64,000 nt of DNA, from positions 367-64,366 of the forward strand of contig NZ_OLKL01000010.1 of assembly GCF_900291015.1 (NCBI RefSeq), read 5' to 3'. The notes beneath the pieces were generated by a model, which was not told the origin of the DNA, ran no database searches, and saw nothing but the letters and a program-made list of their open reading frames with translations. Made by a program: the position numbers and the translations under genes. The first letter of the stretch is position 1. Every line of letters begins with the position of its first letter. Shown here one piece after another: positions 18,411 to 26,990 of this stretch. This DNA comes from Pseudomonas persica. Its GTDB lineage: Bacteria > Pseudomonadota > Gammaproteobacteria > Pseudomonadales > Pseudomonadaceae.

Positions 18411-18780
18411 GGCACGCACCGTTACGCCCCTCTCAGACCCCAAATGCGAGGCTGCTAAGCCGCGGGACAAGGACTACACCCTGTTCGGCCTGAAACGCTG
18501 GGTAGCGCTGACGCGCTACCTGGACGATGGAGCTGTGCCCATCGACAACAATCCGGTCGAGAACCAGATACGGCCATGGGCACTCGGTCGCTCGAACTGG
18601 CTGTTTGCGGGGTCGTTGCGCAGCGGTAAGCGGGCGGCTGCGATCATGAGCTTGATCCAATCGGCGCGCATGAATGGGCATGATCCGTATGCCTATCTCA
18701 AAGATGTGCTGACGCGCCTGCCGATGCATCAGGCCAGCGAAATCGGGCAGCTGCTGCCCCATCAGTGGGTACCGGCCTGA
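18409..18780 (+). pseudogene. Integrase N-terminus fused to IS66 transposase C-terminus
   Basis: The open frame of 123 residues is a chimera. Residues 1-27 (MARTVTPLSDPKCEAAKPRD..) are the start of a P4-type integrase like the one at 7797. From about residue 28 it becomes the C-terminal end of an IS66-family TnpC transposase (IDNNPVENQIRPW, GRSNWLFAGS, YLKDVLTRLP). The joint is near 18486. An IS66 insertion followed by a deletion would explain it: the integrase body and most of the transposase are missing. It is most likely non-functional, though it could be translated. Confidence 0.85.
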
Positions 18781-18850
18781 CTTTCGTCGAGCGGATTGCG
18801 GCGATTACAGTAAACTAATCCTCCAAACTTATGGAACGAGTCGGATTTGA

Positions 18851-19258
18851 ATGGAAGCGCTAGCAATCTTTTCGCCAAAAAATTTTAAACCTACAGGCCT
18901 TAATCCTGCCGTCGAGATCAAAACGGCCTTGCCAGTGACTGTCAGTACCATGGAAAAAACCTACGTAGGGGATATACAGGGTGAATCCTCAGCGTTCTTC
19001 ACCGCAGCATTTGACCACACCACCAAGATAGGCACCTACATCGCAATGGAGAGCTTCAAGGGTACGGTGAATGGGCAAGCTGGCACTTTCAATTTCGTCC
19101 ACTCCGCATCAACAACGGGTTCTGAGCGCAACGACGAGTTTTTTTGCATCGTCGCAGGTAGTGGTACAAATGAATTGAAAGGAATCTCCGGATCCGGGGA
19201 GATCTCAATTGATGGTGAGGGTACACACCGCATTCGGCTGAATTACCAGTTAGCCTGA
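18851..19258 (+). CDS. DUF3224 domain protein
   Basis: A 135-residue protein with the DUF3224 pattern. A YVGDIQGES strand lies near residue 38, then a MESFKGTVNGQAGTF segment, and a GSGTNELKGISGSGE motif near the end, giving an all-beta, lipocalin-like barrel. The family is widespread and of unknown biochemical role. The first 30 residues are less conserved-looking, so the true start may be a little inside. It lies in a decayed zone and may be cargo of the second island. Confidence 0.75.
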   Translation: MEALAIFSPKNFKPTGLNPAVEIKTALPVTVSTMEKTYVGDIQGESSAFFTAAFDHTTKIGTYIAMESFKGTVNGQAGTFNFVHSASTTGSERNDEFFCIVAGSGTNELKGISGSGEISIDGEGTHRIRLNYQLA

Positions 19259-19486
19259 TTAGCCCGCTTTCTACAGAACACCGCCTCTTGTTGTACCCAG
19301 GGGCGGGTGTGATCACCGGACGCTTACAGATCATGGGCCATCTACCCCTGAGCGACCACTGAGCCCATTCGCTGATATGGAAGAAGACACTGTAATCGTA
19401 GAACGTGGGGGACGAGAGATTGGACGGCACTCGTGCTGCTTCACCCAACCTCGTCTCACGATCATGGGGAACAATAATCCGAGTGC

Positions 19487-19972
19487 TTATATGTAGGGGG
19501 GGCCGTCCTTGTGCACGAATAGCCACTCACCGTCTGGTGCCGACATTGCCTGTATGTCATCACTAGGGTACAAGACACTATCACCAGCACGACGATCACC
19601 AACCTCAAGAATCACGCAGTCGGAATTTGATCGATTCTCTAAGTGGTGAGCCAGGCCCCCGCTCGGAAAGCCCACAACCATCCCAGGCGCCAGAGGGTGA
19701 ATCTCATCGCCCCTATACAGGGTGGGTGTACCCTCAAGAACATATATGAACTCATCCTGTTGGGTGTGACGATGGTGCAATGCGGATACACATCCCGGAG
19801 GAAGGCAAATAAGATTCACCCCGAAGTTCTTCAGCATGAAAAGCTCACCAAGTGGCTGCTTTGTGCGACCACTCATCCTCGACGCGAAGGGCTCGGGATA
19901 ATTGCTCGGACGATTCCTTACGGGCGCATCGGAAGCCAAGATAGGTAACGGCTCATCTTTCGCTGACATCAT
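19487..19972 (-). CDS. Cupin domain protein
   Basis: A 161-residue single-domain cupin. Metal-binding motif 1 is visible as HHRHTQQDEFIYVLEG (about 68-83, His-x-His plus Glu) and motif 2 as PSGGLAHHLEN (about 103-113, His). A GGAAGC-type ribosome site precedes the ATG at 19972. Such small cupins bind a divalent metal and act as isomerases, dioxygenases or sugar-binding proteins; nothing narrows this one. It is convergent with the DUF3224 gene. Confidence 0.8.
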   Translation of the reverse strand: MMSAKDEPLPILASDAPVRNRPSNYPEPFASRMSGRTKQPLGELFMLKNFGVNLICLPPGCVSALHHRHTQQDEFIYVLEGTPTLYRGDEIHPLAPGMVVGFPSGGLAHHLENRSNSDCVILEVGDRRAGDSVLYPSDDIQAMSAPDGEWLFVHKDGPPYI

Positions 19973-20668
19973 GCTTCCTCAGTCATAGTGGGGCTGCTCT
20001 GAAAGCGGGCGCTAAGAAGCTGGCTTTTAACTCGCTTGAGCCCTTAGCAGCCGGAGTATAGGGAGAGAGTGGCTACGATGGGGATGAAAAATGATGGGCG
20101 CGCACAATTCTCCTTGAATGCTGGCGTTCAAACGGTGACTCCTCATTCTGCGCTTGGCCGACCAGGCTGCCTTCAGTCCTCCGCTTCAGCTGAGTGGACG
20201 GGATCAGCGACATTTCACTTCAGGTTGCACGGTTTTCAAGATAATGGGTGGCTGACATTTGGATTTCGCCCAGTGTTTTCGGGGAGTTTGGCGAATTTTT
20301 TTAAGATTATGCTTTCACCGGTTAGAGATATTTTCAGATGGCCAAGCTTTCCATCACGATCTCCAGCTGCTGGCCCAGCCTGGTCATCACATAGTCGGCA
20401 GACACACTGCAATACCCTGTGGGAGCGGGTTCACCCGCGAACACCGGCGTAGCCGGTGCCATTCACCGAGTTGCTTCCCTCCCGGATAAGCTCAGTTCCA
20501 CAGGGGGCCATGGCGCCGGTTAGCGACTTTAGTCGCTGTCGAAATCGGAAAGTAATGCAGGTAGTGTGTGGTGGCCTTGTGCCACCTTTATCGAAAGCCG
20601 CGCTTCACCTTTGATAAAGCTACCCTGCTCCCCTACTTCTACCCGCGGCCCAGGAACGGTGAAAAGCA
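19973..20668. other. Region without a supported gene; hairpin cluster and REP
   Basis: A 127-codon frame at 20069-20452 looks random and runs into a REP, so it is not called. A REP/GC hairpin lies at 20415-20460. Three further hairpins follow in 100 bp: AGCGAC/GTCGCT at 20522-20537, GGTGGC/GCCACC at about 20569-20585, and TTTATC/GATAAA around 20587-20618. They lie just before the gene at 20669. Confidence 0.45.
20415..20460. repeat. REP element with extra hairpin
   Basis: A CCTGTGGGAGCGGGTTCACC copy followed by an ACCGGCGTAGCCGGT hairpin. Confidence 0.8.
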
Positions 20669-21088
20669 ATGGATGCCAGCATTCAGAAGATCGAACTCTA
20701 CGGCCACGCCCTCGAAACACCGCAGAGCAAGCTTGATACAAACCTGGTCAGGCAAGCATTCTCGGCGATTGCCTTGACGTGGTCGCGGAAAATCAATGCC
20801 GGCTTTTACGATCTGTTTTCCGACCTGGATAGCCTCTATGAAGGCGGCGACGAACTGGCAGACGAGATCCGCACTCAGGCAATAGGTCAGAGTATCAAAC
20901 TCACCGTGGCCCACGGGATGTTCGCTCAAATGCATCAAACAGATCAAGACTTCGGTCAGCCTACGGGAAATCCGCGCCAGCAACGACCTGCCGATTTTCT
21001 CGATATCCGCTTGAGTCACTTCACGTGGTGGAAGGCTGGGCGTATACGTCCGGGCGGTGGAGTTGCCACAGGTAGTTGGGCCGGTTGA
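20669..21088 (+). CDS. Hypothetical protein, possibly truncated
   Basis: A 139-residue frame. The first 90 codons use codons like the surrounding P. putida genes (GCC, CTG, GAA, ATC), which supports real coding over the antisense frame at 20639-21019. The helical start contains SAIALTWSRKINAGFYDLF and an acidic DLDSLYEGGDELADEIR stretch. The tail (from about residue 90) looks different and overlaps the convergent acetyltransferase by 68 bp, so the gene may have lost its own end. No domain recognised. Confidence 0.45.
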   Translation: MDASIQKIELYGHALETPQSKLDTNLVRQAFSAIALTWSRKINAGFYDLFSDLDSLYEGGDELADEIRTQAIGQSIKLTVAHGMFAQMHQTDQDFGQPTGNPRQQRPADFLDIRLSHFTWWKAGRIRPGGGVATGSWAG

Positions 21089-21473
21089 CCGGCGTGAAGC
21101 CTATCTTTTCGTACAGCCAAGGAGCAGTGGTGGTGGCTAGGAGGATGCGCCGTAGCGAACGGACCTCGGGTACTTCGAGCAACGTTTCCGACAAACGCCG
21201 CCCCAGGCCCCGCCCCCGGTACGCTTCATCGACGAAGACGTCGCACAGGTAACCGAAAGTCGCGTAATCCGTGACCAGCCGAGCGAAGCCCACCTGCTTG
21301 TCCCCGTCGTAGGCCCCCACGCACAGGCTGTTGTTGATGCTGGTTTCCACGCGCTCCCGGGAGATGCCGGCGGCCCAGGTCGAGGTGGTGAGGAAGCCGT
21401 GGACGTAAGGAATGTCCAGGCGGGTATTGTCCAGCGTCAGCGTGATGGTGTCGGTTTCAGTGATGGTGTCCAT
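21021..21473 (-). CDS. GNAT family N-acetyltransferase
   Basis: A 150-residue acetyltransferase. The acetyl-CoA loop RGRGLGRRL (about 87-95, R/Q-x-x-G-x-G/A) is preceded by the strand YLCDVFVDEAY. The APWLYEKIGFTPV segment near the end is the usual GNAT closing motif. The substrate cannot be told from sequence. It is a single gene in a patchy region and convergent with the hypothetical gene at 20669. Confidence 0.88.
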   Translation of the reverse strand: MDTITETDTITLTLDNTRLDIPYVHGFLTTSTWAAGISRERVETSINNSLCVGAYDGDKQVGFARLVTDYATFGYLCDVFVDEAYRGRGLGRRLSETLLEVPEVRSLRRILLATTTAPWLYEKIGFTPVNRPNYLWQLHRPDVYAQPSTT

Positions 21474-21719
21474 GAAGCCCTTCCTTGAATGCCGGGTTGT
21501 CTAGTTTGCGGTAGAAGGCCACCAGAGTCACCGTCAGTGCCGCAAGCGCGCAGTTAACATACCTTGAACAGGGTGAAGTCGCCTGCGGCGACGAAGCGGC
21601 TGGCGACCGCATAGCCTGCAACTGCGAGGTTTGGAAGATTTTTTCAAAGCGGGTGCGGTTGCTCGGGGCATGCCTGGGGAGCGGCCGCAAGTGGTCAAGT
21701 GCGGTGGTGTCTTGGAGAG

Positions 21720-21917
21720 TTAAGCGGCTTTGTAGCCTGCGAAGTCATTGCAGACCAACTTGCCGTTCCAGTCGCCCAAGAAGTTGCGCGCGTGTTCGCC
21801 AGCACGGCTTGGGTTGATGTCGTAAACCACCGCTTTGAGCACCGAAAACGGCGTAGTGCTGTAGGCCCAGATGTAAGCTCGGTGGGTTTTCTTCTCGCCT
21901 GTGGTGTCACTATGTAA
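21720..21917 (-). pseudogene. IS66-family transposase fragment
   Basis: About 65 codons in one frame read as the middle of an IS66 TnpC transposase: KKTHRAYIWAYSTTPFS, then VVYDINPSRAGEHARNFLG, then WNGKLVCNDFAGYKAA, then a stop at 21720-21722. The catalytic DDE domain's DDFAGYKA motif reads NDFAGYKA here, and both ends are missing. It lies on the strand opposite the other IS66 remnant at 18486-18780, so they need not come from one insertion. Confidence 0.8.
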
Positions 21918-21947
21918 TCAGGTCGGCATTGCCAGCAAGGGCGCAGG

Positions 21948-22079
21948 TTAACGGTTATGGCAGGTTGCTCTGGCGTGGTTGCCCAGCGCCCTGGCTGGTT
22001 TCTTCAAGCGCTTGGAACAGTTCAGGTAGTGGTCACCAAGCTCTAGTTCAATGGCCCTGGCAGCACTTTCATTGTTCAT
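21948..22079 (-). CDS. Short hypothetical ORF (43 residues)
   Basis: It starts MNNESAARAIELELGDHYLN with a strong AGAGGAG ribosome site six bases before the ATG and stops after 43 codons. No domain recognised; it could be the surviving 5' end of a longer gene. Confidence 0.35.
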   Translation of the reverse strand: MNNESAARAIELELGDHYLNCSKRLKKPARALGNHARATCHNR

Positions 22080-22294
22080 GCATCTCCTCTCACTTTGGCG
22101 ATTTCACCTGAGCCTATGTCGCTGCATTCGAAGTCTGAATGGATATTTGGATGCAGATGATTGGATTCGGCCTTAATTGCTAATTTCGGCGCTGTTCGCA
22201 CATTATAAGAGATGTTTCCTACAACGTTTACACTTGCCCAGCCAAGGCATGTGAGGCTAAATTTCCTCCGTCGCGGAAAATTCCGTGACCGGGC

Positions 22295-22443
22295 GTAGGA
22301 ACCCGTTGGTAAACTTGGCGCACGCACTAGGCGCCCCTGCACCACAGCTGGCGCTTTTTTTGTGCCTGCCGTGCTGTGTCATGGCGGCTGTGTGTGGGCA
22401 GGCTTCGGCCTGGCCGGGTTTCCAAGTTTCCCGGTATTCCTAC
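22295..22443 (+). ncRNA. Candidate structured RNA leader with internal terminator-like hairpin
   Basis: Two long-range helices nest. GTAGGAA (22295-22301) pairs with TTCCTAC (22437-22443), and AAACTTGG (22311-22318) pairs with CCAAGTTT (22422-22429). Between them sit AGGCGCC/GGCGCTT plus a T-run (22329-22361, terminator-like) and a GCAGGC-TTCG-GCCTGG tetraloop hairpin (about 22399-22413). The element lies just upstream of a small ORF coupled to a 75-residue gene, so it could control them by attenuation. Function unknown. Confidence 0.5.
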
Positions 22444-22511
22444 CCCATGCACAGCTGCCACCCAATCCCGTAGGAAGGATCGTGGCAGCTCCAACCAAAA
22501 CTTGGAGTGTC

Positions 22512-22640
22512 ATGCATGCTTATTTCAAGTCCGTCCAGGATCCTCGCATCCGTTCTCCACCGCCGTTCCTCGACGGCCCTCAGCGATCTCACCTCCAGTC
22601 AATCTCGCTCTGTCTCTGCAACAAGGGAGGCACGCCATGA
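22512..22640 (+). CDS. Small upstream ORF (42 residues) coupled to the next gene
   Basis: It starts MHAYFKSVQDPRIRSP with GGAG five bases before the ATG. Its TGA overlaps the ATG of the following gene (ATGA), so translation of the next gene probably depends on it. The sequence is Pro, Ser and Arg rich with no domain. I believe similar leaders precede related genes elsewhere in Pseudomonas, but could not check. Confidence 0.5.
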   Translation: MHAYFKSVQDPRIRSPPPFLDGPQRSHLQSISLCLCNKGGTP

Positions 22641-22864
22641 CTGACCAAGAACGCCTATCCACCATCCAAAGCTACGCCTGGACTCTCGAACTACTAGGCG
22701 AAGCCCTTGTCCAGCACGACGAAATGCTGGAGTGCGAACACAACCCGCGCCTGAGTTTTCGCAACACGGCCGGTATCCATCAGGCGATCCGGATCATCAG
22801 CCGTTTGGCCAGTGAGCAGTGTGGGAAGGTGATGGAGCGAAGCGGCCAGGACCCTGAGCGTTAG
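22637..22864 (+). CDS. Small hypothetical protein, family with scattered fragments nearby
   Basis: 75 residues starting MTDQERLSTIQSYAWTLELL, mostly helical and acidic, with a C-terminal part GIHQAIRIISRLASEQ. An AAGGGAGG ribosome site precedes it, and it is coupled to the upstream 42-residue ORF. Its first 20 bases of coding sequence and leader are repeated at 25473-25516, and 56 bp of its middle at 31934-31989. No known domain; the repeats suggest a dispersed, multi-copy Pseudomonas gene. Confidence 0.65.
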   Translation: MTDQERLSTIQSYAWTLELLGEALVQHDEMLECEHNPRLSFRNTAGIHQAIRIISRLASEQCGKVMERSGQDPER

Positions 22865-22902
22865 GCAAGATCCCGTTGTCGTGTGTTATCGGCCTGCCGT
22901 CG

Positions 22903-24441
22903 TCAGCCCCGCACCGAATCGGAGGTCGGCAGGCCGCTTTGAGGCGCTTTGGCACGCCTTGCCTGCTCGTCTGGGCCGAGCAGGAAGAACGCCGCACCCG
23001 CCGACAACACGGTAAAGCCGATCAGCACCAGCACCAACGTGCTGAAGCCATCCAGATACGCGGCCTGAAGCAGCAACGGATCGACGCCCTGAACCTGGCC
23101 CAGGTCGCCCATCACCAGGCGCTGCGCCAGTTCGCTGTAATTGCCGGCAGGCAACACGCGCCCGAGACTGTTGCCGACCAACGCAGTGAGCAGGGCGATG
23201 GTGATCGCCAGGGCGACACCTTCGCCGGCCACCCGGGTGGTGTTGAAGATGCCGGCGGCCATGCCGGCTTGCTCTTTGGGAATCACGCTGATCGCCAACC
23301 CGTCCATCAGGCCCCAGGGAAAGCCGGTACCGATACCGATTACCAGCATTGCCAGCACCAGTTGCTGATGATCGCCAATAGCGGTGTGGGCCAAAGCGTA
23401 CAACCCGGCGGCCGCCACCAGGAAGCCTGCGGCTGACAGCACGCCGGCACTTACCCAGCGGGTCAGCCAGGCTGCCAGCAGCGGGACCACCAGCATCGGC
23501 GCCGACAGCGCCAGCATGATCATGCCACTGTGCATCGGGGCGATGCCTTCCACGCCGATCAGGCGAAACGGAAGCAATACGATCAGCACGATGTAGCAGT
23601 AACAGGTGCCGATCGGCAGGATCTGCACCCCGACGAAGCGCGGGTATCCAAGCAGGCTCAGCTCGAGCATCGGCTGCCTGGCGCGCAGCTCTATCATCAC
23701 GAACGCCAGCAGGCTCAGTGCCGCGCCGCCGAACAAACACAGGATAAGCGGGGAGCGCCAGCCGGCCTGGGGGCCCAGGATGAGCGCGGTGGTGAACAGT
23801 GCAAGCATGCTCGAGAAGCCAAGCACACCGGGCACGTCAAGCTTGCGCGCCTCGGGGTTACGACTTTCGCGCATTCTCGACAACGCCGCCAGCAGCGAGA
23901 TCGCGGCAAGGATCGCGGTACTGACGAAGATCGAGCGCCAGCCGAACTGCTCGATCAACAAGCCGCTGACCATCGGCCCGAACGCCAGGCCCAGGCCGAA
24001 CGTGGTACCAAGCAGGCTGAACGCGCGCGTGCGGGCCTGGCCCTCGAACTCTTGGGCCAAGGCGGCGGAGCCGCTGGCCAAGGCAGCGGCGGCGGCAACG
24101 CCCTGCACCGCCCGCAGGGCATCCAGCCAGACAATGCTGTAAACGCTCGCCAGCAGGATGCTGACGATGACGAACATGGCCAGGCCCAGGGTAAACAGGC
24201 GTTTTCGCCCGTAGATGTCCGACAAGGTGCCGGCCGCCATCAGCAGGCTGCCGAAACTGAGCATGAAAGCGTTGGTGATCCAGGTAAGCGAGGACGGCTC
24301 GGCATCGAAGGCCTTGCCGATAGCAGGTGTGGCCACGGCACCTCCGGTGAAGCTCAGTGGCAGCACCAGGGCAGCCAGGCAGATGGCTGCCAGAACATAG
24401 TAACGGCCCGCGTGCGGGGTGTGATCAGAAGCCTGATCCAT
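22903..24441 (-). CDS. MFS efflux transporter, DHA2 (14-TMS) type
   Basis: A 512-residue major facilitator. About fourteen hydrophobic spans are seen. Motif A GTLSDIYGRKR lies in the loop between spans 2 and 3 (about 72-82), and a motif C-like GTTFGLGLAFGPMVSG (about 145-160) marks drug:H+ antiporters. It probably exports a toxic small molecule across the inner membrane. It is divergent from a LysR regulator with 109 bp between, a standard regulator-target pair. It lacks a neighbouring membrane-fusion or outer-membrane gene, so export would be to the periplasm. Confidence 0.88.
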   Translation of the reverse strand: MDQASDHTPHAGRYYVLAAICLAALVLPLSFTGGAVATPAIGKAFDAEPSSLTWITNAFMLSFGSLLMAAGTLSDIYGRKRLFTLGLAMFVIVSILLASVYSIVWLDALRAVQGVAAAAALASGSAALAQEFEGQARTRAFSLLGTTFGLGLAFGPMVSGLLIEQFGWRSIFVSTAILAAISLLAALSRMRESRNPEARKLDVPGVLGFSSMLALFTTALILGPQAGWRSPLILCLFGGAALSLLAFVMIELRARQPMLELSLLGYPRFVGVQILPIGTCYCYIVLIVLLPFRLIGVEGIAPMHSGMIMLALSAPMLVVPLLAAWLTRWVSAGVLSAAGFLVAAAGLYALAHTAIGDHQQLVLAMLVIGIGTGFPWGLMDGLAISVIPKEQAGMAAGIFNTTRVAGEGVALAITIALLTALVGNSLGRVLPAGNYSELAQRLVMGDLGQVQGVDPLLLQAAYLDGFSTLVLVLIGFTVLSAGAAFFLLGPDEQARRAKAPQSGLPTSDSVRG

Positions 24442-24550
24442 TGCGCTATCCCTCCTGTTGTAGCACCGTATGCGTTAAATCTATAGCGGCCGCAATATTG
24501 GATAAACAGGCTGGAACTCCACTCATAATGGACAAAAAGGAAGCAATTCC

Positions 24551-25441
24551 ATGGAGAGCCTGAACGGTATCCTCGCCTTCGTGAAAACAGCCGAGTCGCT
24601 GAGTTTCGTCAGCGCGGCGCGGGTAATGGGCATTTCCGCCTCGGCGGTCGGCAAGAACGTTGCCCGCCTGGAGACTTCATTGAATGTGCGGCTGTTCCAG
24701 CGCAGCACGCGCAAGGTCAGCCTGACGGCGGAAGGCCAGCTGTTCTACGAGCGCTGCCGGCGCATTCTCGACGATCTTCAGGATGCGGAGGCCATGCTGT
24801 CCCACGCGATACAGGCTCCGCGGGGGCGCTTGCGGGTCAGCCTGCCAACCATCGGCTATCGTTTTCTGCTGCCACTGATGCCAGCCTTTCGCAAGGCGTA
24901 CCCTGAAATCGAGTTGGAGATGGACTTCAACGACCACCTGGTCGACTTGATCGACGATGGCTTCGATGTGGTGATCCGCAGTGGCGGGCTAGCCGATTCA
25001 AAACTGATGTCGCGCAAGCTTGGGCCGTTCCGCTTCGTCCTGTGCGCAGCGCCCGCCTACCTGGTACGCAAGGGGCGCCCCCAGACGCTAGCCGACCTGG
25101 AGCGACACGATTGCCTGCGCTATCGTTTCGTTACTACTGGCAAGATCATGGACTGGAGCCTCGGCGCCGATCCCGAGATCACCCAGTTGCGCTTGCCCAC
25201 GGTGCTGACGTTGAACAACATGGAGGCGATGCTGATGGCTGCGGTGGACGGCCATGGCATCGCCTACATGCCGGATTTCCTGGTACGTGAGTCGGTCAGG
25301 ACTGGCGCACTGGAAAGCCTGCTTGATGCGCATACCTCCGACCAAGGCCAGTTCTGGGCGCTGTGGCAATCGAGCCGCCACCTGTCGCCGAAGATCCGGG
25401 TGTTCGTCGATTTCATCGCCGAGCGTTTGTTCAAGGCGTAA
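24551..25441 (+). CDS. LysR-family transcriptional regulator
   Basis: A 296-residue regulator. The N-terminal winged helix-turn-helix (residues 3-62) has SFVSAARVMGISASAVGKNVARLE as recognition region; a linker helix and a type 2 periplasmic-binding-like effector domain (about 90-295) follow, with FDVVIRSGGLADSKLMSRKLG typical of the CrgA/AaeR branch. It very likely controls the divergent DHA2 pump gene. The 109-bp intergenic space holds TATAGCGGCCGCAATA, which may be part of its site, but I cannot fix a T-N11-A box. Confidence 0.9.
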   Translation: MESLNGILAFVKTAESLSFVSAARVMGISASAVGKNVARLETSLNVRLFQRSTRKVSLTAEGQLFYERCRRILDDLQDAEAMLSHAIQAPRGRLRVSLPTIGYRFLLPLMPAFRKAYPEIELEMDFNDHLVDLIDDGFDVVIRSGGLADSKLMSRKLGPFRFVLCAAPAYLVRKGRPQTLADLERHDCLRYRFVTTGKIMDWSLGADPEITQLRLPTVLTLNNMEAMLMAAVDGHGIAYMPDFLVRESVRTGALESLLDAHTSDQGQFWALWQSSRHLSPKIRVFVDFIAERLFKA

Positions 25442-25472
25442 ATTGCCCGGCGCCTCCAACGATCTCACTAAT

Positions 25473-25516
25473 TCTCTGCAACAAGGGAGGCACGCCATGA
25501 CGGACCAAGAACGCCT
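25473..25516 (+). repeat. Partial copy of the leader and start of the gene at 22637
   Basis: 43 of 44 bases match 22613-22656, covering the ribosome site, ATG and first codons. The copy stops after MTDQERLS and runs into unrelated sequence. The MFS-LysR pair lies between the full gene and this fragment. Confidence 0.85.
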
Positions 25517-25560
25517 CTCAATAGAACAACACATAACTCATTGAGTTGGCAGTGACCTTG

Positions 25561-25641
25561 TTGGAGCGGGCGTGCCCGCGAACACCGGCGCAGCCGGTGC
25601 CAGGCACCGCGTTGGATTCTTCGCGGGCACGCCCGCCCACA
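25561..25641. repeat. Inverted repeat pair, REP-like
   Basis: GAGCGGGCGTGCCCGCGAA and its inverted partner TTCGCGGGCACGCCCGC flank an ACCGGCGCAGCCGGT hairpin. It is a REP variant between convergent genes. Confidence 0.8.
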
Positions 25642-25660
25642 CGGACCGCTTGCGAGCGCT

Positions 25661-26914
25661 TCACAAATGAAGCAACCCCAGCGCCCCGATCAAGGCAGGC
25701 GGCATTACCAGCGCCCCCAGGCGCAGGAAGTCCAAGGCACCCACATGTTCGCCTTCACGGCGAACGGCAACCAGCCAGAGCAAAGTGGCCAGGGAGCCGG
25801 TAATCGACAGGTTCGGCCCGAGGTCGACGCCAATCAGCAGTGCCGCAGTGGTTCTCGCGGGTAAATCGACAATATGCCCAATGGAGCCTGCGATCAGCCC
25901 GGTCGGCAGGTTGTTCATCAGGTTGCCGGCAATAGCCGCGACCACGCCGGCGCTCCAGCTTGCCTGGGTTTCGGAGCTGCGCGCCAGCGCGGCCAAGCCA
26001 TGGGCCAGGTGCTCGATCACGCCCGTCTGTGCCACCGCTTCCACCAGCACGAACAGGCCCGCCACCAACGGCAATACGCCCCATGCCACGCCTTTGAGCA
26101 CCGGCATCGGGTTGCGCCGCTGGCGCAGGTGGATCAGCCCAGCGGTGGCGATGCCGGCGCAGAAGGTGGGTAAGCCCAGCTGCCGGTCCAAGGCGGAGGT
26201 CACTAGCAACAGTAAGCCTGTCAGCACGATACCCAGCGCGCACAAGCGTGCACCGCTGGGCAGCGGTTGCACGTCGATGGCCATTGCCAGGAGCTGGCGG
26301 ATCTGCTTGCGCTGGGCCAGCCGCAGCACCAGGTAGGTCAGGCCGATGGCGGCCAGCGACGGCAAGGTGAATTGCCGCAGCCACTCCAGCAACGGCGGCA
26401 TCTGGCTGCCGAACACGACCAGGTTGGCCGGGTTGGATATCGGCAGCACAAAACTGGCGGCATTGGCGATGAAGGCACAGATGAACAGATAAGGCAGCGG
26501 CTCGGCCTTGGCCGCCCTGCATGCGGCGTACACCGCTGGGGTCAGCACCACAGCCGTGGCATCGTTGGAGAGAAACACCGTTACCAGTACCCCCACCAGG
26601 AACACCAGGTCGAACAGGCGCTGGCCGGAGCCCCGGGCGTGTTGCACTGCGTACATGGCCAGCCAGTCGAACAGCCCTTCCTGGCGCGCCAGTTCGGCCA
26701 GCACCATCATACCGATCAGAAACAAGTACACATCGCCACCCTCGGCGACAGCGCCGAGTGCTGTGGGTAGGGGCACCAGGCCAAACGCGGTCAGCAATAC
26801 AGCGGCGCCGACTGCCCAGACATATTCCGGCACCCGCCAGGGGCGCAGGATTACCCCTCCGGTCGCAACGGCGGCGACGGCCCAGATGAGCGAGGATGGA
26901 TCAAATACAGGCAT
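25661..26914 (-). CDS. ArsB/NhaD-type anion transporter (arsenite efflux-like)
   Basis: A 417-residue membrane protein of the ion transporter superfamily. About eleven spans are seen, with FLSNDATAVVLTP (about 113-125) as the conserved helix-hairpin of the first half and NLMNNLPTGLIAG with VDLGPNLSITGSLATLLW as its counterpart in the second. These segments are typical of ArsB-type arsenite or related anion exporters. No arsR or arsC lies beside it, so the substrate is unproven. It is a single gene, convergent with the LysR gene. Confidence 0.85.
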   Translation of the reverse strand: MPVFDPSSLIWAVAAVATGGVILRPWRVPEYVWAVGAAVLLTAFGLVPLPTALGAVAEGGDVYLFLIGMMVLAELARQEGLFDWLAMYAVQHARGSGQRLFDLVFLVGVLVTVFLSNDATAVVLTPAVYAACRAAKAEPLPYLFICAFIANAASFVLPISNPANLVVFGSQMPPLLEWLRQFTLPSLAAIGLTYLVLRLAQRKQIRQLLAMAIDVQPLPSGARLCALGIVLTGLLLLVTSALDRQLGLPTFCAGIATAGLIHLRQRRNPMPVLKGVAWGVLPLVAGLFVLVEAVAQTGVIEHLAHGLAALARSSETQASWSAGVVAAIAGNLMNNLPTGLIAGSIGHIVDLPARTTAALLIGVDLGPNLSITGSLATLLWLVAVRREGEHVGALDFLRLGALVMPPALIGALGLLHL

Positions 26915-26990
26915 GCAGTTTACTCAGGTGAATGAATGACTTGGCGCGGCATGGCCGGGTGCCGGCCTTTGGGGGATGGCGTGCAGCACG

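Larger units (their letters stand above)
21474..22290. other. Debris region with an IS66 fragment and a 43-codon ORF
   Basis: No intact gene. It contains the IS66 fragment (21720-21917) and a short ORF with a good ribosome site (21948-22079); the rest (21480-21719 and 22080-22290) shows only chance open frames. The AT-rich stretch at about 22100-22270 may be old intergenic or island DNA. Confidence 0.55.

Noticed and set aside
20069..20452. 127-codon ORF upstream of the REP
   Set aside because: No ribosome site, no recognisable protein, and it ends within a REP element.
20639..21019. Minus-strand ORF opposite the hypothetical gene at 20669
   Set aside because: The plus-strand frame has host-like codon use in its first 90 codons; the minus frame does not.
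21457..21690. 77-codon minus ORF next to the acetyltransferase
   Set aside because: No ribosome site or known domain; it runs from IS66 debris into the acetyltransferase start.
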